A stretch of DNA of 64,000 bases, from the NCBI RefSeq assembly GCF_003254745.1, contig NZ_QKXH01000002.1, forward strand, positions 496,001 to 560,000. The letters are read 5' to 3'. The notes beneath the pieces were generated by a model, which worked only from the letters and a program-made list of their open reading frames with translations, did not search any database and was not told where the DNA came from. Positions 9,498-19,600 of the stretch are shown piece by piece. This DNA is from Flavobacterium aquariorum. Its GTDB lineage: Bacteria > Bacteroidota > Bacteroidia > Flavobacteriales > Flavobacteriaceae. A program made the translations under genes and the position numbers. Every line of letters begins with the position of its first letter. The stretch's first letter is position 1.

Positions 9498-10736
9498 TTA
9501 AGGAATTAGTTTTAATGTAATTACATCATGAGCGGCTATATCGGCAGTAAAATTCTTTTTGGTAGCGCCTGCTTCTTTGTTTTTCCAAAGGTCCTTGATT
9601 TTAAAGATTGATTTATTAAAATCGGCTTCAAAACCAAAATCAGCATCTTTGATCGGATTCTTTTTCCAATCGTAATTGATTTTTTTATGGGCATCGGTTC
9701 TGTTTAAGAAAGTTACTGCCCAAGCTCCATCCGATAAAGGTTTTACCCAAACTTCCAATCCGTCTTCGGCAGAAAGTTTGAATCCTTGGATTCCCAATTT
9801 ATCCTGATTTACGGCGATCAGTTCTTTGTTGGTTAAAATAGCCAGGGTTTCTTTGGACATTTTTCTGAAATCATTTCCTGCGATTAATGGCGAAGCCATC
9901 ATACACCACATCGCAAAATGGGTTTTATCCTCGGTGTTGGTCATTCCGTCGCCCACTTCCATCATATCAAAATCGTTCCAATGGTCTGGGCCTGAAAACT
10001 TACGGATGTCTTTGCGCATTTCGGCAATTTTCATGAATCCCCAAGACGACCAATTCCCTTCTTCGTGATGGAACTCGCAATCAAAACATGGGTAAATATC
10101 TCCCGAAATTCTCCAAAGATTCCCTATTGGTTTTCCCCATTCCCAAGGCTTATTGTCTCCCCATTCGCAAAGACTGAAAACGATAGGTCTCCCTGCGGTT
10201 TTAAGAGCGCTACTCATCGTGGCATAAGCCTCGGGAGCGTTGATTCCTGCAGTATTACACCAATCGTATTTTAAGAAATCGATGCCCAAATTGGCATAAA
10301 AGCGTGCGTCTTGGTATTCATATCCTCGGGTGCCTGGATAACCGGCGCAGGTATGGGTTCCGGCACAATTGTACAAACCAAATTTCAATCCTTTCGAATG
10401 CACATAATCGATTAAAGCTTTCATTCCGCTTGGGAATTTTATTGGATCCGGAACTAGATTCCCATTGGCATCACGTTCTTTTGTCATCCAGCCGTCATCA
10501 AGAACAATATAGTTGTATCCTGCGGCAGCCATTCCGGTTGAAACCATAATATCGGCTGTTTCTTTTACGAGTTTTTCATCGATGTTAGTTTCGAAGGTGT
10601 TCCAAGAATTCCAACCCATTGGCGGCGTCATGGCTAAACCTTCAAATTTTCCCGTTCCTTGTTTGTAAACGTTTCCTTGAGAAAAACCTTGAATTGATAT
10701 ACTGGCTAAAAGCACAGTGAGAAGTATTTTTTTCAT
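9498..10736 (-). CDS. GH27 alpha-galactosidase
   Basis: 412 residues with signal peptide MKKILLTVLLASISIQGFSQ. The GH27 (clan GH-D) signature is plain: PPMGWNSWNTF, YIVLDDGWM, LKYDWC with nucleophile Asp158, LWRISGDI with acid/base Asp213, and WNDFDMMEVG. C-terminally there is the usual small antiparallel beta domain (LEVWVKPLSDGAWAVTFLNR). Known reaction: hydrolysis of terminal alpha-1,6-galactose, for example from galactomannan. Gaps are small to GH5 downstream (106 bases) and 167 bases to GH2 upstream, where a family B repeat sits. It probably acts on galactosyl branches of mannan in the periplasm. Confidence 0.93.
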   Translation of the reverse strand: MKKILLTVLLASISIQGFSQGNVYKQGTGKFEGLAMTPPMGWNSWNTFETNIDEKLVKETADIMVSTGMAAAGYNYIVLDDGWMTKERDANGNLVPDPIKFPSGMKALIDYVHSKGLKFGLYNCAGTHTCAGYPGTRGYEYQDARFYANLGIDFLKYDWCNTAGINAPEAYATMSSALKTAGRPIVFSLCEWGDNKPWEWGKPIGNLWRISGDIYPCFDCEFHHEEGNWSSWGFMKIAEMRKDIRKFSGPDHWNDFDMMEVGDGMTNTEDKTHFAMWCMMASPLIAGNDFRKMSKETLAILTNKELIAVNQDKLGIQGFKLSAEDGLEVWVKPLSDGAWAVTFLNRTDAHKKINYDWKKNPIKDADFGFEADFNKSIFKIKDLWKNKEAGATKKNFTADIAAHDVITLKLIP

Positions 10737-10812
10737 TTTTTTTATTTTTTTTGCGAATTGGTTTGCTTTAAATATTTTTCTTTTTTGAAATTAAATATCT
10801 TGTCTTGCAGGA

Positions 10813-10895
10813 TTTGCGTGAGGGATGGCAGTGGAGCTCTCCCGATTTTTCATCGGGAAGCGGGAACGAACAGCCCGACCCTTGTGGTCACGCCC
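10813..10895 (-). repeat. dispersed hairpin repeat family B, copy 1
   Basis: Read on the minus strand it starts GGGCGTG, has a short GACC/GGGTC hairpin, the core GTCGGGCT, a second hairpin TCCCGAT/ATCGGGA, and ends CATCCCTCACGCAAA. The ends GCGTG and CACGC are complementary. The same ends and core recur at 33487-33601 and 40179-40294 with unrelated hairpins. It begins 8 bases after the GH2 stop codon, between GH2 and GH27. Confidence 0.8.
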
Positions 10896-10903
10896 TCATT
10901 ATT

Positions 10904-13789
10904 TTATGGCTTTGTTGCATTTATTTTTGTTTCGGCTTTTTTGAGTCCGTTGCCGGTCGCAGTCAACGTAATTTCACCCGTTTCCCCAGTTGATTGCACG
11001 ATGATTTGTGCCAAACCGCTAAACAATGTGCGCCTCCATGCGGGCGCAGGTGTTAGGATTTGAATTGTTCCGGGATTGGTGTTCACTGTTCCCCATTTGT
11101 ATTTGTAAATTAAAGGTACGGCAACAATTGCAATTGTGTTTTTCCCTGCACGGAGATTGGCTTTGTCAAGTACGAAAGTGTCTCCTTTTTGGTTTTCGGG
11201 GATGTCATTTGCAATCAATTTTCCATTGATGTAAATGGACTGCGATTGACCGATGCTGTTGTAAAACAGATTGATTTTAGTTTCCTTGAAATTTTCGGAC
11301 AAATCAAAATCGGTTCGATACACCACGGCCTTAGCTTTCTTTCCGAAGATGGTGTCGCGACTGTCTTTGAAAGCGTTGTCCCAATTAGAAATATCCAAAT
11401 TATCGACTGTTTCGGTTGTTTCCAAAATGGAATTGACGATTTTTTCTTTCAGGTTCGAAATGTTGATAACCGTGTTGGTCTCCAAAAATTGATCGGGTTC
11501 TACCGAAGTGGGCTTACCGTTTCCAACGCCGATTATTTTCCCCGGACCTGAAATGGTGAAGGCAATTTCGTTTTCGGAAGTAGGTACGCGCAAGCCCGAT
11601 TTGTCCTTGGTATCGACGGTAATCATGGCGATATCCACGTTATTTGCTTTAATAGTTTTTGCATTGGATTGCAGACCAATGGCAGCGGCAGCTGAAGTGG
11701 TTTTTACGGTTTCGGTTAGGATTTTCTTTCCGTTTTTATAGCCAATGGCTTCCAAAGTTCCGGGTCCATAATTGACTTTCCATTCCAAGTGCCCATTTTT
11801 TTCCATCGCCTTTTTTCCTAAACTTTTTTTGTTTAGAAAAAGTTCCACTTCATCGCAATTACTGTACGCCCAAACGTCAATGGGTTGTCCTTCTTTGCCT
11901 TTCCAGTTCCAATGTGGCAAAAGGTGCAAAACAGGCTCCGTTCCCCACCACGCTTTTAAGTACCAAGCATCGTCTTTGTAAAAACCACATTGATCGACCA
12001 TTCCAAAATAAGAACCTGTTGCCGGCCACACATACGGAGTGGGTTCGCCACGGTAATCAAAGCCTGTCCAGATGAATATTCCGCCCAAATACGCCCTTGA
12101 ATCATAGTGTTTCCAACCCTGTTCGATGCTGTGTGCATTCGCTGATTGCGGAAAATCGTAGGCGGGTTTGTATTGTTTTTCGTTGTCTTCGAAATAGATT
12201 CCTCTTGTGGCAAAAGTAGAACCTTCTTCGGTTCCCCAACTGGCAAGATTAGGAAATTCACGATGGTGTTTATCTGTGGTTTCTTTGCCTCCGTGTTTGA
12301 TGTAATTGTAACCAACTACATCCACAGCTGTGGCAATTCCGTTATCCCAATTACCGCTAATTCCTGCCGTTATACCTCTGGTAGTATCTATCGTTTTGGC
12401 AAAATCCTGCATGGTTCTGGCCATTCGAGCACCAATGATATTCCCTTCTACACCCCATTCTTCATTAGCGATTGACCAACTTATGATAGACGGATGGTTC
12501 CGGTCGCGGAGCATCATTCGCTTTAATTCGCCCAACTGAACATTGGTAATTCCCATTAATCTAGTTTCGTCAATGACAACCATTCCTAGACGGTCGCAGG
12601 CATCCAATAACTCTGGTGTTGGTGGATTGTGTGAACAACGATAGGCATTGGAACCAAATGATTTTAAAGTCGCAATTCTAAAATCCTGCAAACCATCGGG
12701 CATTGCCACTCCTACTCCTGCGTGATCTTGGTGATTGTTGGTTCCTTTTATTTTTAGGTATTTTCCGTTTAGGAAGAAACCTTCATTGGCGTCAAAACGC
12801 AAGGTTCTTATTCCGAAAATGGTGGTTTGGGTGTCCACCAATTCGGTTCCTGAATAGATTGTAGTTCTCATTTTATGCAAATATGGATCATTGACCGACC
12901 ATAGTTTTGGATTCGAAACCTTTAATTGTGTTTCAAAATCTTTGGTTTCCATTGGTCTTAAATTCAGATTGTCAATTGTTGTCGTAGCGATTGATTTTCC
13001 TGCATTATCATAAACAGTTTGAATGATTTTGAAATTCTGAAACGTACTACCTTCATTGATTACCGAAACTTTTGAAATGAGTTCAGCATTATTTTTATTG
13101 AGTTTGGTTGTACTTACAAAAGTTCCGTCGGCAGGTACGTGCAAAGGATTGGTTTTGTTTAACCAAACGTGACGGTAAATTCCAGCTCCTTCGTAAAACC
13201 AACCTTCTTCCATCATGGCATCTACCCGAACGGCGATTGTGTTTTCTCCTCCATAATTAACATAATCGGTAACATCGTATTCGAAACCCAAATAACCAGA
13301 AGGATTGTTCCCCAGATAATGTCCGTTGAACCAAACGGTTGTATTTCGAAAAACACCATCAAAAGCGATGTGGATCCTGCGTCCCAAATCTCCCTCTGGA
13401 ACCGTTATTTTTTTACGGTACCAACCAATGCCGGTTTCAGGGAATGATCTTCCAATATTTTTGAATCCGTGGCTGTAACTGGCTTTTTCGCTAAAGCCCT
13501 GCTCCACTGCCCAATCGTGCGGTAAATCCAATTTTCGCCAAGAACGGTCATCAAAATTGGCCGCTGCAGCTCCATCACCATAAGTAGTTTTGGCCAAATA
13601 AGAGAAATATCCTGTTCCAGTATTAAAATCTTTGGCAGCGTCAAAAGGATGGCCAAAGGCAAATACCCAATTTTGATCTATCGAAATGTGTTCCCTAATC
13701 TTGCTATTTGAAGTTGATTGAGAAAAAACAGAAAAGCAAAAACTAAAGAATATTAGAAACAAAAATGGTATTGTATTCGTGTTTTTCAT
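10904..13789 (-). CDS. GH2 beta-galactosidase/beta-mannosidase-like glycosidase with an inserted domain
   Basis: 961 residues, secreted (signal peptide ends FSQS). In order: GH2 sugar-binding jelly roll (WRKLDLPHDWAVEQ, YRKKITVPEGDLGRR), immunoglobulin-like domain, TIM barrel with CSHNPPTPELLDACD and IANEEWG (acid/base Glu), WTGFDYRGEPTP, then DUF4982-like and GH2 C-terminal domains (DEVELFLNKKSLG). The C-terminal domain is split: GPGKIIGVGNGKPTSVEP is normally followed quite closely by a segment like RRTLFSGLAQIIVQS, but here about 130 residues, including a jelly-roll-like piece (VVYRTDFDLSE, QSIYINGKLIA), intervene. Fold and domains suggest beta-galactosidase; the mannan context leaves beta-mannosidase possible. 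Confidence 0.88.
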   Translation of the reverse strand: MKNTNTIPFLFLIFFSFCFSVFSQSTSNSKIREHISIDQNWVFAFGHPFDAAKDFNTGTGYFSYLAKTTYGDGAAAANFDDRSWRKLDLPHDWAVEQGFSEKASYSHGFKNIGRSFPETGIGWYRKKITVPEGDLGRRIHIAFDGVFRNTTVWFNGHYLGNNPSGYLGFEYDVTDYVNYGGENTIAVRVDAMMEEGWFYEGAGIYRHVWLNKTNPLHVPADGTFVSTTKLNKNNAELISKVSVINEGSTFQNFKIIQTVYDNAGKSIATTTIDNLNLRPMETKDFETQLKVSNPKLWSVNDPYLHKMRTTIYSGTELVDTQTTIFGIRTLRFDANEGFFLNGKYLKIKGTNNHQDHAGVGVAMPDGLQDFRIATLKSFGSNAYRCSHNPPTPELLDACDRLGMVVIDETRLMGITNVQLGELKRMMLRDRNHPSIISWSIANEEWGVEGNIIGARMARTMQDFAKTIDTTRGITAGISGNWDNGIATAVDVVGYNYIKHGGKETTDKHHREFPNLASWGTEEGSTFATRGIYFEDNEKQYKPAYDFPQSANAHSIEQGWKHYDSRAYLGGIFIWTGFDYRGEPTPYVWPATGSYFGMVDQCGFYKDDAWYLKAWWGTEPVLHLLPHWNWKGKEGQPIDVWAYSNCDEVELFLNKKSLGKKAMEKNGHLEWKVNYGPGTLEAIGYKNGKKILTETVKTTSAAAAIGLQSNAKTIKANNVDIAMITVDTKDKSGLRVPTSENEIAFTISGPGKIIGVGNGKPTSVEPDQFLETNTVINISNLKEKIVNSILETTETVDNLDISNWDNAFKDSRDTIFGKKAKAVVYRTDFDLSENFKETKINLFYNSIGQSQSIYINGKLIANDIPENQKGDTFVLDKANLRAGKNTIAIVAVPLIYKYKWGTVNTNPGTIQILTPAPAWRRTLFSGLAQIIVQSTGETGEITLTATGNGLKKAETKINATKP

Positions 13790-13915
13790 TTTATAATATT
13801 TAGCAAACCAATTAATAGTTTAACTCACAAGTTTAGTCAATCGGAACTAAAGATAGTGATACTTTTTTTTCAAAATATGCTTAAAAAAAGTCAAAAAAAG
13901 TAATCCTTCCTAAAT

Positions 13916-13950
13916 AAAAAATATCCCCTAATTTCTCAATTAGGGGATAT
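13916..13950 (-). terminator. strong terminator closing the susC-susD-SGBP operon
   Basis: ATATCCCCTAATT and AATTAGGGGATAT form a perfect 13-bp stem with a 4-base loop, followed on the minus strand by TTTTTATTT. It separates the Sus operon from the GH2-GH27-GH5 row. Confidence 0.88.
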
Positions 13951-13982
13951 CTTAAACTAACTCAATAAACAATAACCAAATT

Positions 13983-15020
13983 TTATTTTAAAACAAAACC
14001 TATATTATCAATATGGAATGTATTTTCAACACCATCGCCTGCTGCATTTTTAGACATATTTTGGAATGTAATATTTTGCACATGATCTGCGTTACCTAAC
14101 TCAGCCCAAGTAAATTCAAAAGTATTCCACCCTGTAGTAACAGTCATCATATTTCTTTCAGACCAATCTCCATTAAAACATAACTTAAGTGTTCCAGGGC
14201 TATCGGCTTTTACAGAAAGTCTTATGCCTTTATAATCTGCTATTTGATCATACCAAGACCAATCTCCTTGCATATTATCCCAAGCAGCCATTTTCTTTTT
14301 AATATGAATTAATCCTTGCTCAGATGCTTCGGACTCATAAGTATGATTATTCCAAGCTGGAAAAGTAAAACCATAGTAAGCCACATCATCAAAAAGTGCA
14401 GTTCCAACAGCATAAGTAGATGTCGCAGTTCCTGAAATATTGGTTACAGAAATATACTTTTTATCAGCACCAGCAGGTAGCTTCACTTTAATTTCAGTTA
14501 AAGTAGAAGATATTACAGGTACAGTTTCTGTTCCAACTTTAACAATTGGGTCTAAAAAATAATTCCCATAAATTGTGATTACATCGCCTTCTGCAGCATT
14601 AATAGGATTAAAACTTCCAAAACTTGGTGATGGCGGAGCTATGACGAAATCGTAAACTATTGTCCCTAATTTTGTAACAATTTTTAATTTACTAGTCGCA
14701 TCCGCATAAGGTGTTTTTTCATCAATTAATACAAATATTTCAGTATCTGTAACCATTGTGGGATTAAAGTAAGTGTCAAAATCATTGAAGTAAATTTTTT
14801 CAACAGTGGTAAATCCCGAACCTCTAATGATATAGTAATTTTTTGGATCACCTTGGGTAACCGGAACCAAATCTCCTTCTTCGGCTTTGGCTACACTAGT
14901 AATTGCTAACGTTCCCGAGCCTGAATCGGCACTATCATCACTACATGAAGAAAAAACACCCAGTACCAAAAGAACCATCGAAACAATGGACAATAGGTAT
15001 TTTATTTTTTTATTTTTCAT
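13983..15020 (-). CDS. SusE/F-position surface glycan-binding lipoprotein with IPT/TIG domains
   Basis: 345 residues with a lipoprotein signal (VLGVFSSC, Cys lipidation site) followed by an acidic, D/S-rich stretch typical of surface-exposed Bacteroidota lipoproteins. Two IPT/TIG-like Ig folds follow (NYYIIRGSGFTTVEKIYFND; GDVITIYGNYFLDPIVKVG), and then a C-terminal beta-sandwich rich in aromatic residues (FTFPAWNNHTYES, MQGDWSWYDQIADYKG). This layout matches surface glycan-binding proteins (SGBP-B type) encoded directly after susCD; they capture polysaccharide at the cell surface. It begins 18 bases after the SusD stop and ends before a strong terminator, so it is the last gene of that operon. 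Confidence 0.85.
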   Translation of the reverse strand: MKNKKIKYLLSIVSMVLLVLGVFSSCSDDSADSGSGTLAITSVAKAEEGDLVPVTQGDPKNYYIIRGSGFTTVEKIYFNDFDTYFNPTMVTDTEIFVLIDEKTPYADATSKLKIVTKLGTIVYDFVIAPPSPSFGSFNPINAAEGDVITIYGNYFLDPIVKVGTETVPVISSTLTEIKVKLPAGADKKYISVTNISGTATSTYAVGTALFDDVAYYGFTFPAWNNHTYESEASEQGLIHIKKKMAAWDNMQGDWSWYDQIADYKGIRLSVKADSPGTLKLCFNGDWSERNMMTVTTGWNTFEFTWAELGNADHVQNITFQNMSKNAAGDGVENTFHIDNIGFVLK

Positions 15021-15038
15021 AATATAAATTTTAAATAA

Positions 15039-16634
15039 TTATTTAAAGGTATATGGAACTGGCGCATCCAATAATTTTGGATTTTTTGCCACCTCATTAT
15101 CTGGGTAGTCCATATAAAAATCATTTGTCGCATGATCCTCACTATATACTGGAGTATAATAACGTGCTCCGTATCTGTCTCCTCTATTTTGCGCTGACAT
15201 AATTGCAATTGCTTTTGCTTTATCGATACGTCCTAAATCAAACCAATAATCACCTTCAAAACACAATTCTTTTCTTCTTTCAAGAAAAATATCATCAAAA
15301 GTTACACTTGTCAAATTACTTAATCCAGCTCTTCTTCTAACAGCATTGATCGACTTCAAAGCTGCTGCATCAGAAGTACTTCCCGCACCGGCCAAAACCG
15401 CCTCAGCATGAATTAACAATAACTCAGCGTAACGCATAATATAAGTATTGTTATCCATCATTGCCCATGCATCTGCTGAACCTGTAGCTGCACCATTTAC
15501 AACACCAATGCAATATTTTTTGATTGCTCCACCAGATCCTTGTGCTAAATCTTTCCCGACTGGAACAGTAAAACCAATTCCTTCGGTTGTTTTCATGTTT
15601 GGATAAGTATCTCCTGCAACCATGATTGTTTCATGTTTTCTTTTATCTGTAACATCATATAAAGTAAAGATCTCTTGACCTGGTCCAAAAACTCCAGCAT
15701 ATGAAGCATTTGAAGTAGACAAATCCCCGTCTTTAAACCCAAATTGTGTATTACAGTTATTAGCAGAACCATAAGCTCCATCACCTTTCCATTGAATAGC
15801 AAAAATAGATTCTTCGTTATTATTGTTTGCATAAGTAAACAAATCAGCAAAACTTTTTGCTGGTAATTCGTCACCACCTAACAATTTAAATTCGCCACTA
15901 TTGATAACTTCCTCAGCCATGGCTCTAGCATTAGCATAATCTTTTTTATACAAATATACTTTGGCTAACATTGCTTTTGCAGAACCTTTAGATACGTGTC
16001 CGTTACTTGCATAATTGGCACCTCTAGTTTTGGCAACCAACAAATCTGCTGCTTTTAAGTAATCACTTGTTATCAATTTATATATGTCATCAACTGTATT
16101 TGTATTCACATACGGATTACTGGTAAAATCTAAAGGATTTTCAATAATTGGCACTGGGCCCCAAAGTCTTACTAAATCAAAATAAGCTGTAGCTCTCATG
16201 AAATAAGCTTCCCCAATAGCATTGTCCAACACATTTTTATCTACATCTGGTCCAACTCTACTTGCCAAAAAGTTGATAATCATATTAGATTGTTGCACAT
16301 TGGCCCATAATGCTGACCAACCGTTTACCAATTCAGGATCACTTCCATTCAAAGCAAAAGTTCTTAATCCACTAACATCAGGAGATCCTGAGTACATGTT
16401 TCCTGAACCTACTTCGATAGCCCACCAAAACTTATTATACATCTGAAACCAAGTTCTGCTATACATCCCATTTGTTGCTGAACTTACTTGATCATTTGTG
16501 CTGTAATAAGAGTCCAAACTTATCCCATCTTCTGAAGGCCTATCTGTAAAATCTTCCTGACACGACCCAAACACTAGGAACGTTACCGCAACGAGCAGTA
16601 AACTATATCTATTTAAAAACAATTTCTTTTTCAT
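15039..16634 (-). CDS. SusD/RagB-family outer-membrane glycan-binding lipoprotein
   Basis: 531 residues, lipoprotein signal with FGSCQED. SusD features: an N-terminal TPR-rich helical half (AIGEAYFMRATAYFDLVRLWGPVPII, quoted in part), ARAMAEEVINSGEFKL, and the C-terminal IRYAE-type segment (YIMRYAELLLIHAEA, LKSINAVRRRAGLS, DIFLERRKELCFEGDYWFDL). SusD proteins form the lid of the SusC transporter and bind oligosaccharide. Eleven bases separate it from the SusC stop codon, so the two are co-transcribed. Start is the ATG before KKKLFLNRYSLLL. Confidence 0.95.
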   Translation of the reverse strand: MKKKLFLNRYSLLLVAVTFLVFGSCQEDFTDRPSEDGISLDSYYSTNDQVSSATNGMYSRTWFQMYNKFWWAIEVGSGNMYSGSPDVSGLRTFALNGSDPELVNGWSALWANVQQSNMIINFLASRVGPDVDKNVLDNAIGEAYFMRATAYFDLVRLWGPVPIIENPLDFTSNPYVNTNTVDDIYKLITSDYLKAADLLVAKTRGANYASNGHVSKGSAKAMLAKVYLYKKDYANARAMAEEVINSGEFKLLGGDELPAKSFADLFTYANNNNEESIFAIQWKGDGAYGSANNCNTQFGFKDGDLSTSNASYAGVFGPGQEIFTLYDVTDKRKHETIMVAGDTYPNMKTTEGIGFTVPVGKDLAQGSGGAIKKYCIGVVNGAATGSADAWAMMDNNTYIMRYAELLLIHAEAVLAGAGSTSDAAALKSINAVRRRAGLSNLTSVTFDDIFLERRKELCFEGDYWFDLGRIDKAKAIAIMSAQNRGDRYGARYYTPVYSEDHATNDFYMDYPDNEVAKNPKLLDAPVPYTFK

Positions 16635-16645
16635 TTTATCTTTTT

Positions 16646-19600
16646 TTAAAATTCTACGTTAAGTCCAATTGTAAATGTTCTGGCTACTGGGTATCTTCCA
16701 TTATCAATTCCTGACAAAAGCACATTCTGATTAAATGAACCAATCTCTGGATCATAACCTGAATAATCAGTAAACGTAAGTAAGTTTTGAGCTGTACCGT
16801 ATAATCTTAATCTTGTTACTTTAAATTTAGAAATAACATCAGAAGGTAAAGAATATCCAAGTGTAACGTTTTGAATTCTTATATAAGAACCATCTTCAAC
16901 ATAACGATCTGAAATCAGTAAGTTATTATTTGATGCATCTGCAATAGGTCTTGGGTTATTACTTGCTGTATTTGTATCAGAATAATAATCCATGGCATCG
17001 ACTAGTTGATTATCATACAAAGATGCATTTGTTGTTCCCGCTCTTTTTGTCAAATTCATAACATCGTTACCGTAAGATCCTTGCAAGAATATAGAACAAT
17101 CAAAGTTTTTATACTTGAAGTTATTTGTAAATCCAAAAGTCAAATCTGGATGAGGATTTCCAATAAATGTTTTATCATTTGCATCTATTTTACCATCTCC
17201 ATTTACATCTTTATATTTTACATCACCCAAAGAGGTTTCTCCTGCCCCTGTTCCAACTGGCTGACCAAACTGAATTGGTGCGCTGTTTAAAGTTGCTTGA
17301 TCTTTGAATATTCCCTCAGTAACATAACCATAGAACATCCCGATAGGATTATTAACAGTTGTGTTCGTAACAACGACTGGTTGGTATCCGTTGGTATTCA
17401 CTTCTTGTGTTAAAATAATTCCGTTGGCAATTTCATCTAAATTATTTTTGTAATGAGATACAACCAAAGAGGTATCCCAATTAAAGCTACCTGAAGATCT
17501 AAGATTATATCCTAAAGTAATATCATACCCTTTATTACTCATTGTACCCAAATTAGAATATGGAGCAGAGACTCCTCCGTATTGGTTTCCACCTCCTGTT
17601 AAGTATAATGGCAATGGCACTTGGAATAAAAAACCTTCCGATTTTTTATCATAAAAATCAACACTACCGAACAATTTAGATTCCAACATTGTAAAGTCTA
17701 TACCAAAGTTAGTTTGATTAAGTGATTCCCAAACTAAATTAGGATTTGGATAATTCGCTGGCAAAAACCCGCTTCCCAATCCGGAATTTTGAACATTCAA
17801 CATCGCAGAATAGCTGTTATTTGGAATCTGTTGGTTACCCGTTTCTCCATAACCCAATCTGAATTTAATATTGTCTACATATTGACGAGTTCCCTCCATA
17901 AAAGACTCATTAGAAAGTTTCCAAGAACCTGAAATTGCATTAAAGACACCTTTTTGATTGTCTGTCGTAGGGTCAAATTTAGAAGAAACGTCTTGTCTTG
18001 TAGAAGCTGTGATACTGTACTTATCATTAAAGTCATAAATTACACGAGCAAAAAGAGACGAAAGAGAAGCGCTTCCTTTATATTGTGTCACTGTATTATT
18101 ATCAACATCGGCTAAATTCAAGGTATGGATAGAATTTGTTTTAAAACCTTGCGCAGATGCTATTAATCCTTCCCAATGTGAATCATTTGCTTCTTGACCT
18201 AATAAAATTGTAAAATGATGTTTATCGAAAGTTTTGTCATAAGTCAGTAAGTTTTTAATATTCGTAGAATACCAATTTTGTCTTCTTACATCTAAATCTG
18301 CCAATAAATTTTCTTGACTACCCCATTTATAAGAAGGTCTAAAGTCGTCGTTTTCAGAAAACTCAGTGTTTGCAGCGATCTCGATACGATATTTCAATCC
18401 TTTAAAAAGATCTGCTTCTGCATACATATTTCCTAAGAAATTTTTACGAACCAACGTGTTTTCTCTAGTCAAAGCTTCTGCAACCGGATTATAATAAGTT
18501 ACACTTTGCTCAGACGAAGGTGGTCCTGCAAATGTTCCGTCAGCATTTCTAACTGGTATATCTGGAGATTGCAATAAAGTATTTGAGATTAATCCAGAAA
18601 AACTTTGGTTTACTGTAATATTCTCATTGGTAATACCTCCTGACATATTTCCTCCTACTCTTAACCAACTTTTAATTTTAGAGTCTAAATTTAATCTTAC
18701 AGTATATCTCTTTAATCCAGAATTAATGATAGTTCCCTCATTATCCAAATAACTTCCAGACAAATAGTAACTAGTACCATCTTTGGCACCTGAAAAAGAT
18801 AATTGGTGACTTTGTGAAATGGCTGTTCTATATACTTCATCTTGCCAATCTGTTCCAGGTCCTAATAATTCAGGATGTGAAAATTCCTGACGCGTTTGAA
18901 ATCCCCATAATTTAGCCAAATTTGTTTTTAAAGTGGCATACTCCGGCAAAGTCAAAACATCCAATTTATTGGTAACATTACTAATTGAAGTGAAATTTTC
19001 ATAAGCAACTCTACCGGTACCTTTTTTCCCTGATTTGGTAGTAATTATAATAACCCCATTAGCACCTCTTGAACCGTAAATTGCAGTTGCAGAAGCATCT
19101 TTCAAAATGTCCATAGATTCAATATCACTAGGATTGATCATTGATAATGGACTAACGGCATTGTTTCCGCTTCCTCCTGATGAAGAAAATCCATCTCTAC
19201 CAGCCAAAGGACGACCACTTGTAGATTTTCCTGTTGCATCTCCAGAAACTGGAACTCCGTCAATTACATATAAAGGTTCATTAGTCCCTGAAATAGAAGT
19301 TGTCCCTCTAATCCTAACAGAAGCGGCACTTCCCGGGGCACCTGAATTATTAGTTACACTTACCCCAGCAGCCTTACCTTGAAGCATTTGATCAACACTT
19401 ACTACTTTCAGGTTCTCAATATCCTTGGCTTTTACGGTAGAAACAGATCCGTTAAGATTACCTCTTTTTTGAGTTCCATAACCAATTACAACGATTTCTT
19501 TCAAGTTTTCAGAAACAGATGTCATAGTAACATTAAGCTTAGAACTTCCTTTTACCGCTACTTTTTTGTTGTCAAAACCAATAAATGTAAAAGTCAATAT

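Noticed and set aside
11956..12475. Long antisense frames across the GH2 gene
   Set aside because: They lack family resemblance and are explained by codon bias of the sense gene, which has intact catalytic motifs.
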